A stretch of 64,000 nt of DNA from Akkermansia muciniphila. GTDB taxonomy: Bacteria > Verrucomicrobiota > Verrucomicrobiia > Verrucomicrobiales > Akkermansiaceae. The stretch spans positions 1 through 64,000 of the forward strand of contig CAMDCV010000011.1 of assembly GCA_945890645.1 (NCBI GenBank), in the 5' to 3' direction. The position numbers and the translations under genes were made by a program. Of the stretch, positions 26,426 through 35,258 are shown one piece after another; positions within the stretch are counted from its first letter, which is position 1, and every line of letters begins with the position of its first letter. The notes under the pieces were generated by a model. The model had not been told where the DNA came from and made no database searches. It saw only the letters and a program-made list of their open reading frames with translations.

Positions 26426-26815
26426 ATGCGCCAAGCCTCGCTTATTCTCGGAATCCTCATCATCGCCATCGGTTTCGCTGGCAAGCAGTTGCTGCCGGGA
26501 CGCAACGAAAGTTTCTCCTTTCTGCAAGGCGGACTTTCGTTAGGCGGGGCCTTTGTGATTTGTTATTTCTTTGCCCGCAACAACTACTGGCACGGCATGA
26601 TCGGCAGCGGCGTCGTCGCCTTGTTAGGTTTTTGTCGTAGCATGGTAAACGCACCGCGGTGGTTTGAATGGCTCAATCATGCCACACCAAAGCCACCCGC
26701 CACCCCATTGCTGGAAATGGCGGTCGCCGCGATGTGCCTATGGTATCTTAATAAAGTCGTTCGACTCTTAATGGCAGAGCGCACACGTAGGATGCTCGAA
26801 GAAAATGATAAGTGA
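26426..26815 (+). CDS. Small membrane protein, unknown
   Basis: 129 aa with about four hydrophobic segments (about 4-20, 33-50, 56-72 and 94-112) and a basic C-terminal helix ending in R-R-M-L-E-E-N-D-K. No family recognised. It starts 5 nt after the leuB stop, so it is probably in the leuB transcript, but a leucine-related role cannot be concluded. Confidence 0.65.
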   Translation: MRQASLILGILIIAIGFAGKQLLPGRNESFSFLQGGLSLGGAFVICYFFARNNYWHGMIGSGVVALLGFCRSMVNAPRWFEWLNHATPKPPATPLLEMAVAAMCLWYLNKVVRLLMAERTRRMLEENDK

Positions 26816-26860
26816 TGGTGTGTGGCTTGCCTCAGGAAGTCATTCATGTATGCTCTGGTC

Positions 26861-27370
26861 ATGGCCATTCACTCCTTTCTTGATTACCATCCGCAGATTG
26901 ATGCGAGCAGTTTTATCGCCCCGAGTGCCGATGTCATCGGACGTGTGACTTTGCATGAACTGAGCAGTGTCTGGTTCAATGCCACCTTGCGCGGCGACAT
27001 CAATGAAATCGTCATTGGCCCGCGCTCAAATGTTCAGGATAATGCGGTAGTCCATCTCTCCGACGACCACGGTTGTTACGTGGGAGAACTCGTGACTGTC
27101 GGCCACTCCGCGATTCTCCACGCCTGCACGGTGAAAGACGAAGTGTTGATCGGCATGGGAGCGATCATTCTCGATGGTGCCGTCATCGGCGAGCGTTCCA
27201 TCATCGGGGCGGGCGCTCTGGTCACGGGAAATACCATCATTCCACCCGGGTCGTTGGTTCTTGGTTCGCCTGCGAAAGTGGTGAAAATTCTTTCGTTAGA
27301 GGAGCAATCGAAAATCAAGGACTGGGCTCTCAAGTATGTGAAGGGCTCACGCTTGTATCTCGGTCAGTGA
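26861..27370 (+). CDS. Gamma-carbonic anhydrase family protein
   Basis: A 169-aa left-handed beta-helix hexapeptide protein of the YrdA/PaaY/CcmM type. The zinc-binding pattern is present: H-L-S-D-D-H with later G-H-S-A-I-L-H (three His sites), plus R-G-D-I-N-E-I-V-I-G and N-V-Q-D-N-A-V-V-H. Start chosen at the third in-frame ATG (26861), which gives the usual short N-terminus; upstream ATGs at 26822 and 26846 add an unlikely leader. Carbonic anhydrase activity is established for some family members only. Its 3' end overlaps recF convergently by 7 nt. Confidence 0.85.
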   Translation: MAIHSFLDYHPQIDASSFIAPSADVIGRVTLHELSSVWFNATLRGDINEIVIGPRSNVQDNAVVHLSDDHGCYVGELVTVGHSAILHACTVKDEVLIGMGAIILDGAVIGERSIIGAGALVTGNTIIPPGSLVLGSPAKVVKILSLEEQSKIKDWALKYVKGSRLYLGQ

Positions 27371-28428
27371 AGTGAGGTCACTTTTCCCGCTGCCACTTGA
27401 AACTGTGGTAGGCGCTGGTAGGCATCATTTTCGCGCAACCAATCCAGCGATGTCGTGGTGATCCATTTCTGTGCCTGCGGTGGTAATGCGTGCATTAATG
27501 CATTGCGACGTCCGGCATCGAGCTCACCGAAAATGTCATCGAGCAAATACACCGGCATACGTGTTCCCTCTTGTTGCAATAAAATCCCTTGGGCTAATTT
27601 CAATGCTAAAGCGAGCGTGCGTTGCTGTCCTTCACTGGCAAACTCACTCGCCGGAAGACCATTCAAATGCAGTAGCAAATCATCGCGATGCGGGCCGATC
27701 ACCGACTGCCGCACACGCCGTTCGCGATCATGGGCTTGCGCCAGACTAGCACGCATGGAAATGCTGCCGGCACTCTGGTAGCGCAAGCTTAATGACTCGC
27801 CGCCACCACTGACGGCTTGGTGCGATTCATTCGCCCACGTTTCTAACATCGTGATCATCTGCCCGCGCAGGTGTGCGAGTGGTTCACCACTCTCAATCAT
27901 GAGCTCCTCCACGGCTGCGAGTTGCTTTTCATCGATGTGACGTTCTTTCAGCAAAGCATTTTTCATCTTCAGCGCCCGACGATAGCGCGACCAATGACTG
28001 CGGTATTCCGGGTGCCACTGCACGCCCATGAAGTCGAGATAACGCCGCCGCGTCTCCCCCGCCCCGCGGACCAACTCGAGATCCTCGTTGCCCATCCACA
28101 CCACCAGTCCGCCATCATGTAAATAGCTGGACGAAGTCGCACGCGCTTCCTCATTCACTTCGCAGAGTAGCCCTCCTTTATTATAGCGCACCTTCCGCTC
28201 CATAGACCAAGCCTCCCCCGCCACGCCGAAACCCAGCTGGGAAAACCGCACCATCGAACCCAGTTTGTGCGTCCGCGGCGATTGCAAACGCAACAACACG
28301 CAGACGGCTTCAAGGATCGAAGTCTTACCCTGCGCATTCTCCCCGACAAAAATTCCGCCCATCTCCAGCATCTCCAAAGCCAACACGTCCCAGCAGCGGA
28401 AATTGACAACTCGGAGTGTGCGCACCAT
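27364..28428 (-). CDS. recF: DNA repair and recombination protein RecF
   Basis: SMC-like ATPase that loads RecA at gapped DNA. 354 aa, the usual length. Walker A G-E-N-A-Q-G-K-T-S (about 29-37), the R-R-Y-L-D region, signature-type S-E-G-Q-Q-R-T-L-A-L-A-L-K-L-A and Walker B P-V-Y-L-L-D-D-I-F-G-E-L-D. Unlike in many bacteria, it is not next to dnaA/dnaN here. A convergent 7-nt overlap with the carbonic anhydrase gene at its 3' end. Confidence 0.94.
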   Translation of the reverse strand: MVRTLRVVNFRCWDVLALEMLEMGGIFVGENAQGKTSILEAVCVLLRLQSPRTHKLGSMVRFSQLGFGVAGEAWSMERKVRYNKGGLLCEVNEEARATSSSYLHDGGLVVWMGNEDLELVRGAGETRRRYLDFMGVQWHPEYRSHWSRYRRALKMKNALLKERHIDEKQLAAVEELMIESGEPLAHLRGQMITMLETWANESHQAVSGGGESLSLRYQSAGSISMRASLAQAHDRERRVRQSVIGPHRDDLLLHLNGLPASEFASEGQQRTLALALKLAQGILLQQEGTRMPVYLLDDIFGELDAGRRNALMHALPPQAQKWITTTSLDWLRENDAYQRLPQFQVAAGKVTSLH

Positions 28429-28571
28429 GACGGAAGAGGGTTAATGGCTATAAGGGAAAATTGCCAATGAAAAATCTGAACAGCAACCTCTATCTTGGCG
28501 GCTGTGCCGCTGAAATCGCCGCTTGCGTCTCGCCGTCTGTCGATTACATTCCCCGCGAGCCAATTGACACT

Positions 28572-28943
28572 ATGAGCGAATCCACACACAAAATCACCGC
28601 CTATCTGAAAACTTTTTGCGGCTGGAGCGAGGGCGTACGCGCCGTGATGCGCAAATACAACTTGCCGTTCGAGGAAAAGGATATCATCAAAAATCCGGCC
28701 TTCCGTTGGGAAATGGAATCCAAAACCGGCCAACCGCTTTCCCCTTGCGTGGAGATCAATGGTCACATGCTCGCTGACATTTCCGGTGCCGAAGTCGAGA
28801 CCTGGATGCTTGAAAATGGACTAGTCGAAGCCGTCGATGCCGAGGCCGATGCACCCACCAACTCGTCATGCACCGATGAACAACACGCGGCCATGGCACG
28901 CGCACAATTGCCGCCGGTTTCGAAGATCAAATTCTTCAGCTAA
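28572..28943 (+). CDS. Monothiol glutaredoxin-like protein with CGWS site
   Basis: About 123 aa from the ATG at 28572; the longer frame from 28461 adds an unlikely leader. A glutaredoxin fold is indicated by A-Y-L-K-T-F-C-G-W-S (active Cys16), the central P-C-V-E-I-N-G-H-M-L (a cis-Pro region, as T-V-P-xx in others) and D-I-S-G-A-E-V. The C-G-W-S site resembles the CGFS of monothiol Grx proteins involved in Fe-S cluster transfer. The C-terminus is extended by about 40 residues containing another Cys. Role inferred. Confidence 0.72.
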   Translation: MSESTHKITAYLKTFCGWSEGVRAVMRKYNLPFEEKDIIKNPAFRWEMESKTGQPLSPCVEINGHMLADISGAEVETWMLENGLVEAVDAEADAPTNSSCTDEQHAAMARAQLPPVSKIKFFS

Positions 28944-28945
28944 AT

Positions 28946-29407
28946 TCACTGCGCTCCCGCTTTTTTCAGCTGCGCAATGGCTTCATCAAGCTTTTTGCGC
29001 AACGCAACTAAAGTCTCGTTTTGCTCGGTGATGGTTTGATCACGAAGCTTCATCGCAGCTTCCCATTCGGTGATTTGTTTTTTCAACGCATCACGCTCAG
29101 CAGTGGCTTGATCGCGTGCGGTGGTGCTTGCTAACAATTCCTCTCCCATCTGCTTGTTCACGAGTGCAGCTTCATCCGCGACCTTCTGGGTTTCTATCAG
29201 CGATTGCTTCAAATCCGCGAGATCATTGATCATAGCATCCGCGCGCTTGACGGCTTCATCGCGCTCTTCGCTGATCGCATGAGTTTGCACTTGCAGCGTT
29301 CGATAGGCCTCACGCCGTTGCTCATTCTGCGCCCACTGCATCGCGACGATCCCGAGCAGCACCACGCAGCCGATCGCATTGACGATAGTGAAAATGCTCT
29401 GCTTCAT
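28946..29407 (-). CDS. Coiled-coil membrane-anchored protein at the end of the tonB operon
   Basis: 153 aa: one N-terminal transmembrane helix (about residues 8-24), then a nearly continuous coiled coil with heptads of Ala/Leu and Glu/Lys/Gln up to the C-terminus. The ATG overlaps the exbD stop as ATGA, so it belongs to the tonB-exbB-exbD mRNA. The family is unknown; a spacer role in the periplasm beside TonB is a guess from context. Confidence 0.68.
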   Translation of the reverse strand: MKQSIFTIVNAIGCVVLLGIVAMQWAQNEQRREAYRTLQVQTHAISEERDEAVKRADAMINDLADLKQSLIETQKVADEAALVNKQMGEELLASTTARDQATAERDALKKQITEWEAAMKLRDQTITEQNETLVALRKKLDEAIAQLKKAGAQ

Positions 29408-29829
29408 GGCTTCGGCGTCTTACTTTCAAAACTAACCTTCTCGATCCCCGCCGAGCGCACGGCATCGAGCAAACGCATCACTTGCTGGTGGCGTGCATTG
29501 GCATGGGCCGCGATCAGCACATTGACTTCATCGCGGTTTTCCAACACGGCGAGTCGCTCGGTGACTTCGGTGGGCGTGAGAATTTCGTCTTTTAAGGTGA
29601 TCACGCCTTGTTCATTTACGGCGAAATGATAAGGCGGCGCTGATGTTTCCGAGAGAGCAGCTTGCGCATCCGGCAACTCAATCGGCACGCGGCTGAGTTG
29701 GGTCATGCTCAGGCTCACCAACATAAAACTCGCAAGCAGGAAAAACATGATATCGATCAGCGGCACGATCTCGATGCGTGCATCGTCGTGTCCATCCTGG
29801 TCGGCGTTAGTGGAGAGTTTGACAGGCAT
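29404..29829 (-). CDS. exbD: ExbD/TolR-family energy-transducing protein
   Basis: 141 aa. A short cytoplasmic N-terminus (residues 1-22), then the single transmembrane helix with the key Asp (V-P-L-I-D-I-M-F-F-L-L), and a periplasmic alpha/beta domain ending in a conserved region. With ExbB it forms the proton-driven motor that powers TonB. Sits 3 nt after exbB and couples to the coiled-coil gene. Confidence 0.9.
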   Translation of the reverse strand: MPVKLSTNADQDGHDDARIEIVPLIDIMFFLLASFMLVSLSMTQLSRVPIELPDAQAALSETSAPPYHFAVNEQGVITLKDEILTPTEVTERLAVLENRDEVNVLIAAHANARHQQVMRLLDAVRSAGIEKVSFESKTPKP

Positions 29830-29832
29830 GAC

Positions 29833-30489
29833 TCAGGAGCGAGGTGCTTTGAAATCCGCGAGATCGTGACCGTGTGCCTTAGCGGCGCCAGCGAGCAGTT
29901 CGCAGTGATTGATCCAGTGCTCCAGCTTGCCACGCAGCAACGAGGTTTGCTTGCGGAAAAAATTGAAGGGCAACAAACAGAGAATCGCAATGCCCAGACC
30001 AGCCGCCGTGGCGATCAATGCTTCCGCGATGCCGCCCGAAACCTTCGTCACCGCCAACTGATCATTGCCGACGAAGTTGAACGAACCCATGATGCCCACT
30101 ACCGTGCCGAGCAATCCGAGCAGCGGCGCGAGCGTGATCACGGTGCTCAAGATCCAAAGTCGGGCTTCTGATTTTTCTAACAGATTGCTCGCATGCAATT
30201 GCATGGCGGCGAGTGGTGAGGTGCCCGCGTGCGACATGCCATCGCGCAAGTTTTGCAGAAAGGGATCGGCATGTTGTTCTGTGGTTTTCCATACATCACT
30301 GAATTGCCCCAAGCCCAATGCCTCGCGTGCCACTTCTTGCTTATCGCTGCTCACGCGAGAGCGCAGACGAACCCACCAAATCACGCGGTCAAGAATCACA
30401 CATAAGGCGAGAAAAAACAACAATGCCATCGGCCACATGATCGGGCCGCCTTTATCAAAATATTCCACCAAGATGTGCGAGAGAGTCAT
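29833..30489 (-). CDS. exbB: MotA/TolQ/ExbB proton channel protein
   Basis: About 218 aa from the ATG at 30489, 5 nt after the tonB stop; a TTG at 30498 is possible. Three transmembrane helices: about residues 15-35, 115-135 (L-A-P-L-L-G-L-L-G-T-V-V-G-I-M) and 155-180, with the long cytoplasmic loop between the first two, as in ExbB/TolQ. The G-L-L-G-T-V-x-G motif is diagnostic. Partner of ExbD and TonB. Confidence 0.92.
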   Translation of the reverse strand: MTLSHILVEYFDKGGPIMWPMALLFFLALCVILDRVIWWVRLRSRVSSDKQEVAREALGLGQFSDVWKTTEQHADPFLQNLRDGMSHAGTSPLAAMQLHASNLLEKSEARLWILSTVITLAPLLGLLGTVVGIMGSFNFVGNDQLAVTKVSGGIAEALIATAAGLGIAILCLLPFNFFRKQTSLLRGKLEHWINHCELLAGAAKAHGHDLADFKAPRS

Positions 30490-30494
30490 AGGTA

Positions 30495-31202
30495 TCAATT
30501 AAGTCGGAAAACGATGGGGATTTTGTAACGTCGGGCCGCGCCCGCCGCGAATTTCCAGCGGCTGCGAATCGTCGAGAGCGCGGCGTTGTTGAGCAATTCA
30601 TAAGGACATGGTGTCTTGATCCAAGCACTCAGCACTTTGCCATCTGTGCCAACGATAAACTCGATCATAACGGTGCCTTGCTGATTGCTACGACGCGCTT
30701 GCAAGGGATAACTTGGGGCGGGTTGACGTCCGGCACCACTCCCAAAAGACAACGTTGTCGCCGCGGCGGGCGGGGTGTTCCCCGTGGCTTTTTTTTCCGT
30801 GGCGGGTCTATTGGCCTCGCTCACTTTTGTCTGCGGGCGATTCGTGGCAGGAGGTGCCACTTTGGTCGCGACTTTTTTAATCACTGGCGCAGGTAATTCG
30901 GGGATTTCCAGCAGCGCTGGCATCGCCGCGATTTCCGGCATCGGGGGCGGCGATGGAGCCACTGCCGTGATGGGAACCAAGGTAGTTTCGGTAGGCTCTT
31001 CCGATGCAACGGATGCTTCCGTTTGTGGAGCCTCAGGTGCTGCGATGTCGATGCTGGTCATCACGCTAAGCGGCTTCGGTTTCACCGCAAAAGCCACAGT
31101 CCAATCCTGTCGCACGGAAAATCCAATCCACGCTCCCAAACCCGCGCTCAGCCAAGCAGCCAGCGTGATCACATTTAGGGCATAAACAGCTTTTTTTGAC
31201 AT
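30495..31202 (-). CDS. tonB: TonB-family periplasmic energy transducer
   Basis: 235 aa: N-terminal transmembrane helix (about 10-28), a Pro/Ala/Lys/Glu-rich periplasmic spacer of about 120 residues, and a C-terminal TonB domain with P-S-Y-P-L-Q-A-R-R-S-N-Q-Q-G-T-V and V-G-T-D-G-K-V. It couples the inner-membrane proton gradient to TonB-dependent outer-membrane receptors. First gene of the operon. A Fur-type palindrome lies 16-36 bp upstream of the start. No TonB-dependent receptor is in the window. Confidence 0.9.
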   Translation of the reverse strand: MSKKAVYALNVITLAAWLSAGLGAWIGFSVRQDWTVAFAVKPKPLSVMTSIDIAAPEAPQTEASVASEEPTETTLVPITAVAPSPPPMPEIAAMPALLEIPELPAPVIKKVATKVAPPATNRPQTKVSEANRPATEKKATGNTPPAAATTLSFGSGAGRQPAPSYPLQARRSNQQGTVMIEFIVGTDGKVLSAWIKTPCPYELLNNAALSTIRSRWKFAAGAARRYKIPIVFRLN

Positions 31203-31217
31203 GTCGTCTGGCGATAC

Positions 31218-31238
31218 TATTGAGACTGATTCTCAATA
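31218..31238 (-). promoter_or_regulatory. Fur-type iron box upstream of tonB
   Basis: TATTGAGA, 5 bp, TCTCAATA: a perfect 8-bp inverted repeat over 21 bp, close to the known Fur consensus (TGAGA..TCTCA core). It ends 16 bp before the tonB ATG, a position where a bound repressor would block transcription or the start of elongation. Binding is inferred. Confidence 0.75.
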
Positions 31239-31271
31239 AGGCAAGAAATATTTCGAAAAATCGGCAAATGA

Positions 31272-32675
31272 TTAACGCGTTTCGACGGCCTGTGCGATGC
31301 GCAACAGCAATGCTTCTTGCAAGTGCGGCGTGATGATTTGCAAACCGATGGGCAAACCCAATACTGGTAAGGGAACTGAAATCGCCGGCAATCCCGCCAG
31401 GTTTACAGGGATGGTGCAAACATCCGCGAGGTAGTCTTCGAGTGGATTGCCGCACTCGCCGATCTTGCGCGCGGGACTCGGTGCGATCGGAGAAACAATC
31501 GCATCGACCTGCTGGAAGGCGTTTTCGAAATCGCGACGGATCAAGGTGCGAACTTTTTGCGCCTTATTGTAATACGCATCGTAATAGCCCGAAGAGAGAA
31601 CGTAGGTGCCTAACAGAATCCGACGTTTCACTTCTTCTCCAAAACCTTCTTCGCGTGATTGTTGGTAAAGTGATAAAATATCAGCAGGCTTCGCAGTGCG
31701 ATGACCGTAGCGCACGCCATCGAAGCGCGAAAGGTTCGAGGAAGCCTCTGCCGGTGCGATGATGTAATACGTCGCCACCGCGTATTCGGTATTCGGCAAG
31801 GAAATTTCTACGGCAGTGGCCCCCTGCTCTTCCAAGCGGGCGATGGCAGCAGTCGTCGCCGCTTTCACCGCAGGGTCGAGGCCTTCAGCAAAGTATTCTT
31901 TTGGGATGCCGATGCGCAGACCTTTGACACCTTGTTTCAGGCCGCTGAGGTAGTCGTCCACGGCTACGGGCAGACTAGTCGAATCTAACGGATCGTGGCC
32001 CGCGATGCTTTGCAACACCAGCGCGGCATCTTCCACACTGCGCGTCATCGGTCCGATCTGATCGAGCGATGACGCAAAGGCCACCAGACCATAACGAGAA
32101 ACGCGACCGTAAGAAGGCTTCAGACCGACGATGCCGCAGTGCGAGGCTGGTTGGCGAATCGAGCCGCCGGTGTCGGAGCCGAGTGCCGCGGGCACAAAAT
32201 GCGCAGCCACCGCTGCCGCAGAGCCGCCCGAAGAACCACCGGGAATGTGACCGGGAGCGGCGGGATTTTGTGTCGTCTGCAAGGCGGAATTTTCTGTCGC
32301 CGAGCCCATGGCAAACTCATCCATATTGGTGCGTCCGAACAAGATCGCTCCTGCCGCGCGCAGCTTTTTAATTACGCCCGCGTCATAGGGGGATCGGTAA
32401 TTTTCGGCGAGAAATTTCGACCCGCACGTGCAGGGTTCGTCGAGGGCGTTGATGTTGTCCTTGATCGCGATCGGGATGCCGCCGAGAGGCAGTGAGAGAT
32501 CCGTAGAAGCAGCGGCAGCACGAATACGCTCGGCATCGAGTGTGAGAAAAGCACCGATCTCGCCATCGCGTTGCGCGGCTTGGGAGAGCAGGTCATCGAC
32601 GATGTCACTAGGCGAAATTTCGCCCTTGCGGAGAAGATCGCGTAGCGCGGTGATGGATTGTTGGGAAAGGCTCAT
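31272..32675 (-). CDS. gatA: Aspartyl/glutamyl-tRNA amidotransferase subunit A
   Basis: Amidase subunit of GatCAB, releasing ammonia from glutamine to convert misacylated Glu-tRNA(Gln) or Asp-tRNA(Asn). 467 aa. The Ser-cisSer-Lys triad is placed at Lys72 (A-I-K-D-N), cis-Ser148 (G-G-S-S-G-G-S) and nucleophile Ser172 (G-G-S-I-R-Q-P). Follows gatC; gatB is not in the window, so the operon is split. Confidence 0.96.
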   Translation of the reverse strand: MSLSQQSITALRDLLRKGEISPSDIVDDLLSQAAQRDGEIGAFLTLDAERIRAAAASTDLSLPLGGIPIAIKDNINALDEPCTCGSKFLAENYRSPYDAGVIKKLRAAGAILFGRTNMDEFAMGSATENSALQTTQNPAAPGHIPGGSSGGSAAAVAAHFVPAALGSDTGGSIRQPASHCGIVGLKPSYGRVSRYGLVAFASSLDQIGPMTRSVEDAALVLQSIAGHDPLDSTSLPVAVDDYLSGLKQGVKGLRIGIPKEYFAEGLDPAVKAATTAAIARLEEQGATAVEISLPNTEYAVATYYIIAPAEASSNLSRFDGVRYGHRTAKPADILSLYQQSREEGFGEEVKRRILLGTYVLSSGYYDAYYNKAQKVRTLIRRDFENAFQQVDAIVSPIAPSPARKIGECGNPLEDYLADVCTIPVNLAGLPAISVPLPVLGLPIGLQIITPHLQEALLLRIAQAVETR

Positions 32676-32687
32676 GAGAGAAAAATG

Positions 32688-32981
32688 TTAGGCATCGGCG
32701 ACGACTTTGGGCACGCGCACTTGTTGTTGCGCTTGGTCGGGTGCGTTTTGCAAAACGGCTTGCTGCGGCAAACTTTGCCAAGGAGTATCATCGCGCATCG
32801 GTGCCGCGATAGGCATGGGATAGGCGGTGGGTTCGATGCCCGTGACGTCGAGAGAGGAAAGCTGTTCGATGTGACCAAGGATCGCGTCGAGTTGCCCCGA
32901 GAAGGCCTCGACTTCCGCGTCTGAGAGTTCCAGACGAGCGAGAGTAGCGATGCGACGGACATCCATGTGAGGTTGCGACAT
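32688..32981 (-). CDS. gatC: Aspartyl/glutamyl-tRNA amidotransferase subunit C
   Basis: 97 aa from the ATG at 32981; the longer frame to 33200 is out of character. Typical GatC opening with V-R-R-I-A-T-L-A-R-L-E-L-S-D-x-E and a C-terminal half with P-M-P-I-A-A-P-M-R-D-D. It stabilises GatA and bridges it to GatB. 12 nt upstream of gatA, so they are co-transcribed. Divergent from the phosphodiesterase gene. Confidence 0.94.
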   Translation of the reverse strand: MSQPHMDVRRIATLARLELSDAEVEAFSGQLDAILGHIEQLSSLDVTGIEPTAYPMPIAAPMRDDTPWQSLPQQAVLQNAPDQAQQQVRVPKVVADA

Positions 32982-33046
32982 GCGCGGACAGTAATGAATG
33001 CCCCAACAAAATGCCACAGATTTCAAACGAGCGGATGATTTTTTCC

Positions 33047-34456
33047 ATGGCGCGACGGAGAAAAATCGCAGATAGTCGCGCCGTGCAAGCACTCGCAGTC
33101 CTGAACATCGTCGGCCTTTCCTCGCGTTGCCTAGGCGCTGCGACGCCGCGTTTGTGCGCCTTTCGCGATCGCGCGGGACTGCAATCGTTTGCCCCCGCAT
33201 TTCCGGCCGTCACCTGCACCGCACAGAGCCACATGCTCACGGGCACCGATGCCTCCGGTCATGGAATCGTCGCGAATGGTTGGCTCGACCGCGAGTCGGC
33301 CGAGGTGCGATTTTGGAAACAAAGCAACCGACTCATCCGCGGCGAAAAAATTTGGCACCGCCTGCAACGGGAAGTCCTTGGCTTCACCTGTGCGAATTTG
33401 TTTTGGTGGTATAACATGGCGACCGAAGCAGATCTCGCCATCACTCCGCGCCCGCTTTATCTTGCCGATGGGCGGAAATCGTTCGACGTCCACACGCAAC
33501 CGATGGACATGCGGGAGAAAATCAAAGAAGACCTTGGTGCCTTTCCCTTTACTAGCTTTTGGGGCCCAGGTGCAGGCATTGCTTGCTCGCAGTGGATCGC
33601 CAACTCAGCGCGATGGATCTATGAAAAACACAAGCCCTCGCTCAATCTCGTCTATCTTCCTCACCTCGACTACGGCTTACAAAAATACGGCCCCGATGCT
33701 CCGGAGATGGCACACGATCTCGCGCAGATCGATACCGTTGCTGGCGAATTAATCGACTTTTACGAACAACATGGCGTGCGTGTTTTAGTCGTTTCCGAAT
33801 ACGGGATTTCCGCCGTGAATCGACCCGTTCATCTCAATCGCATCCTGCGAAAAGCAGGGTTGCTTTCCATCAAGGACGAACTCGGACGCGATGGGCTCGA
33901 TCTTTTTCAATCGGATGCCATCGCCGTGGCCGATCACCAAGTCGCTCATATTTACATCAAAGACGCATCACGCATCGAGTCCGTGAAAACTCTGCTCTCG
34001 GCAGTTCCAGGCGTAGAAAAAGTCGAATACGCCCGTGACGTATGGCAGCCGGGCATCGCCCTCGAACGCGCGGGCGATTTGGTCGTGACCGCCGCGCCCG
34101 ATGCATGGTTCACGTATTATTTCTGGGAAGACGACAACCGCGCGCCCGACTACGCCCGCAGCGTCGATATCCACCGCAAGCCCGGTTACGATCCCGTGGA
34201 GCTGTTTCTCGACCCAAAGTTGTGCTGCCCCAAATTGAAAATCGCCGCCTTTTTGCTCAAGAAAAAGCTCGGCCTTCGAGCTTTGCTGGAAGTCATCCCT
34301 CTTGACGCATCACTTGTCAAAGGCTCACATGGTAGGCATGAAGTGCCCACGGATGAGCAAGCCATCGTCATCGGCGCCAAGCACCCGATCCTAAAAGCGG
34401 AAGAAATTTTCGATGAGATGTTAGCGCACTTTTTGGCCGTCGCCCCTACAAAGTGA
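33047..34456 (+). CDS. Alkaline phosphatase-superfamily phosphodiesterase-like protein
   Basis: About 469 aa (ATG at 33047 preferred over 33011). Resembles the type I phosphodiesterase / nucleotide pyrophosphatase fold: T-P-R-L-C-A-F, then F-P-A-V-T-C-T-A-Q-S-H with the putative nucleophile Thr, and G-T-D-A-S-G-H-G-I. The usual S-D-H-G metal site is S-E-Y-G here, and the first-strand Asp is also absent, which I recall as a feature of an EboF-like subgroup. Catalytic ability is therefore uncertain. No ebo genes flank it; gatC is divergent. Confidence 0.72.
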   Translation: MARRRKIADSRAVQALAVLNIVGLSSRCLGAATPRLCAFRDRAGLQSFAPAFPAVTCTAQSHMLTGTDASGHGIVANGWLDRESAEVRFWKQSNRLIRGEKIWHRLQREVLGFTCANLFWWYNMATEADLAITPRPLYLADGRKSFDVHTQPMDMREKIKEDLGAFPFTSFWGPGAGIACSQWIANSARWIYEKHKPSLNLVYLPHLDYGLQKYGPDAPEMAHDLAQIDTVAGELIDFYEQHGVRVLVVSEYGISAVNRPVHLNRILRKAGLLSIKDELGRDGLDLFQSDAIAVADHQVAHIYIKDASRIESVKTLLSAVPGVEKVEYARDVWQPGIALERAGDLVVTAAPDAWFTYYFWEDDNRAPDYARSVDIHRKPGYDPVELFLDPKLCCPKLKIAAFLLKKKLGLRALLEVIPLDASLVKGSHGRHEVPTDEQAIVIGAKHPILKAEEIFDEMLAHFLAVAPTK

Positions 34457-34622
34457 CAAGGTTCCGCCGCAGAATGTGACGCCTTAGTCACAAAATTTTG
34501 GGTTGCAAGGAACGATTTCCGTATTTACATCGTGCTGGCATTAATCTTGCTCTCCATCAATCGCCCTCATGATTCTCACGACCCAACGAACTCCGCTTCC
34601 ATCGCTTTGGCGAAGGCAGTCA

Positions 34623-35258
34623 ATGCTTCGTAAAAAGGGCTTCTCCCTAACGGAATTGCTTGTGGTGATGGTGATCCTGATGATTCTCATGGTCGCTGTG
34701 GCCCCGGTATTCATGAAATCAAGCCAACGGGCCCGCCAGAGCGCACGAGAGTTGGTCACAGGCCACTTGCAGCGTGCTCGTTCTCACGCAATTGCCACGG
34801 GTGCGAGCACGGCAGTGATTATCCCAGACTACAATGCGGGCAATGACATCGGCGGCAAAATGCTCGGAATCGCCGAAGTCAACTGGGTCTCCACACCTGA
34901 CGGAACCGGTGGCACCTATGAAATCTCCAAACTTCTGCAACGCTGGGAATCGCTACCCGGCAGCATGCTCGTTCTTTCGCAATCGACTGTGGGTCATCCT
35001 CGACCCACTTTGATGGAGCAGTCGCTTCGCTCTCCGATGACGATTTCGGGAAAATCCATCACTGGCGCGGTGATCGTATTTTCTCCCACCGGTCAGATCA
35101 TTTCCCCCTCTGATGGCGTGATGGAAATTGTGCTCGGCCAAGGTCGGGTGATTGCGGGACAAGTTACTGCTACGGAAAAAACCGACAATAAAGTTTCTTA
35201 CGACCTTTTACAAATCAATCGCCTCACGGGACGCGCCCGACAACTTGATCCTTTATGA
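34623..35258 (+). CDS. Minor pseudopilin, GspH-like (Verru_Chthon cassette D type)
   Basis: About 211 aa from the ATG at 34623, giving the 6-residue leader M-L-R-K-K-G before F-S-L-T-E-L-L-V-V-M, with Glu at +5; an ATG at 34569 would give a 24-residue leader. After the N-terminal helix comes the GspH-type V-T-G-H-L-Q-R-A-R-S-H-A-I and a beta domain. First of four genes overlapping end to start. It matches what I recall as cassette protein D in Verrucomicrobia. Exported and processed by a prepilin peptidase encoded elsewhere. Confidence 0.78.
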   Translation: MLRKKGFSLTELLVVMVILMILMVAVAPVFMKSSQRARQSARELVTGHLQRARSHAIATGASTAVIIPDYNAGNDIGGKMLGIAEVNWVSTPDGTGGTYEISKLLQRWESLPGSMLVLSQSTVGHPRPTLMEQSLRSPMTISGKSITGAVIVFSPTGQIISPSDGVMEIVLGQGRVIAGQVTATEKTDNKVSYDLLQINRLTGRARQLDPL

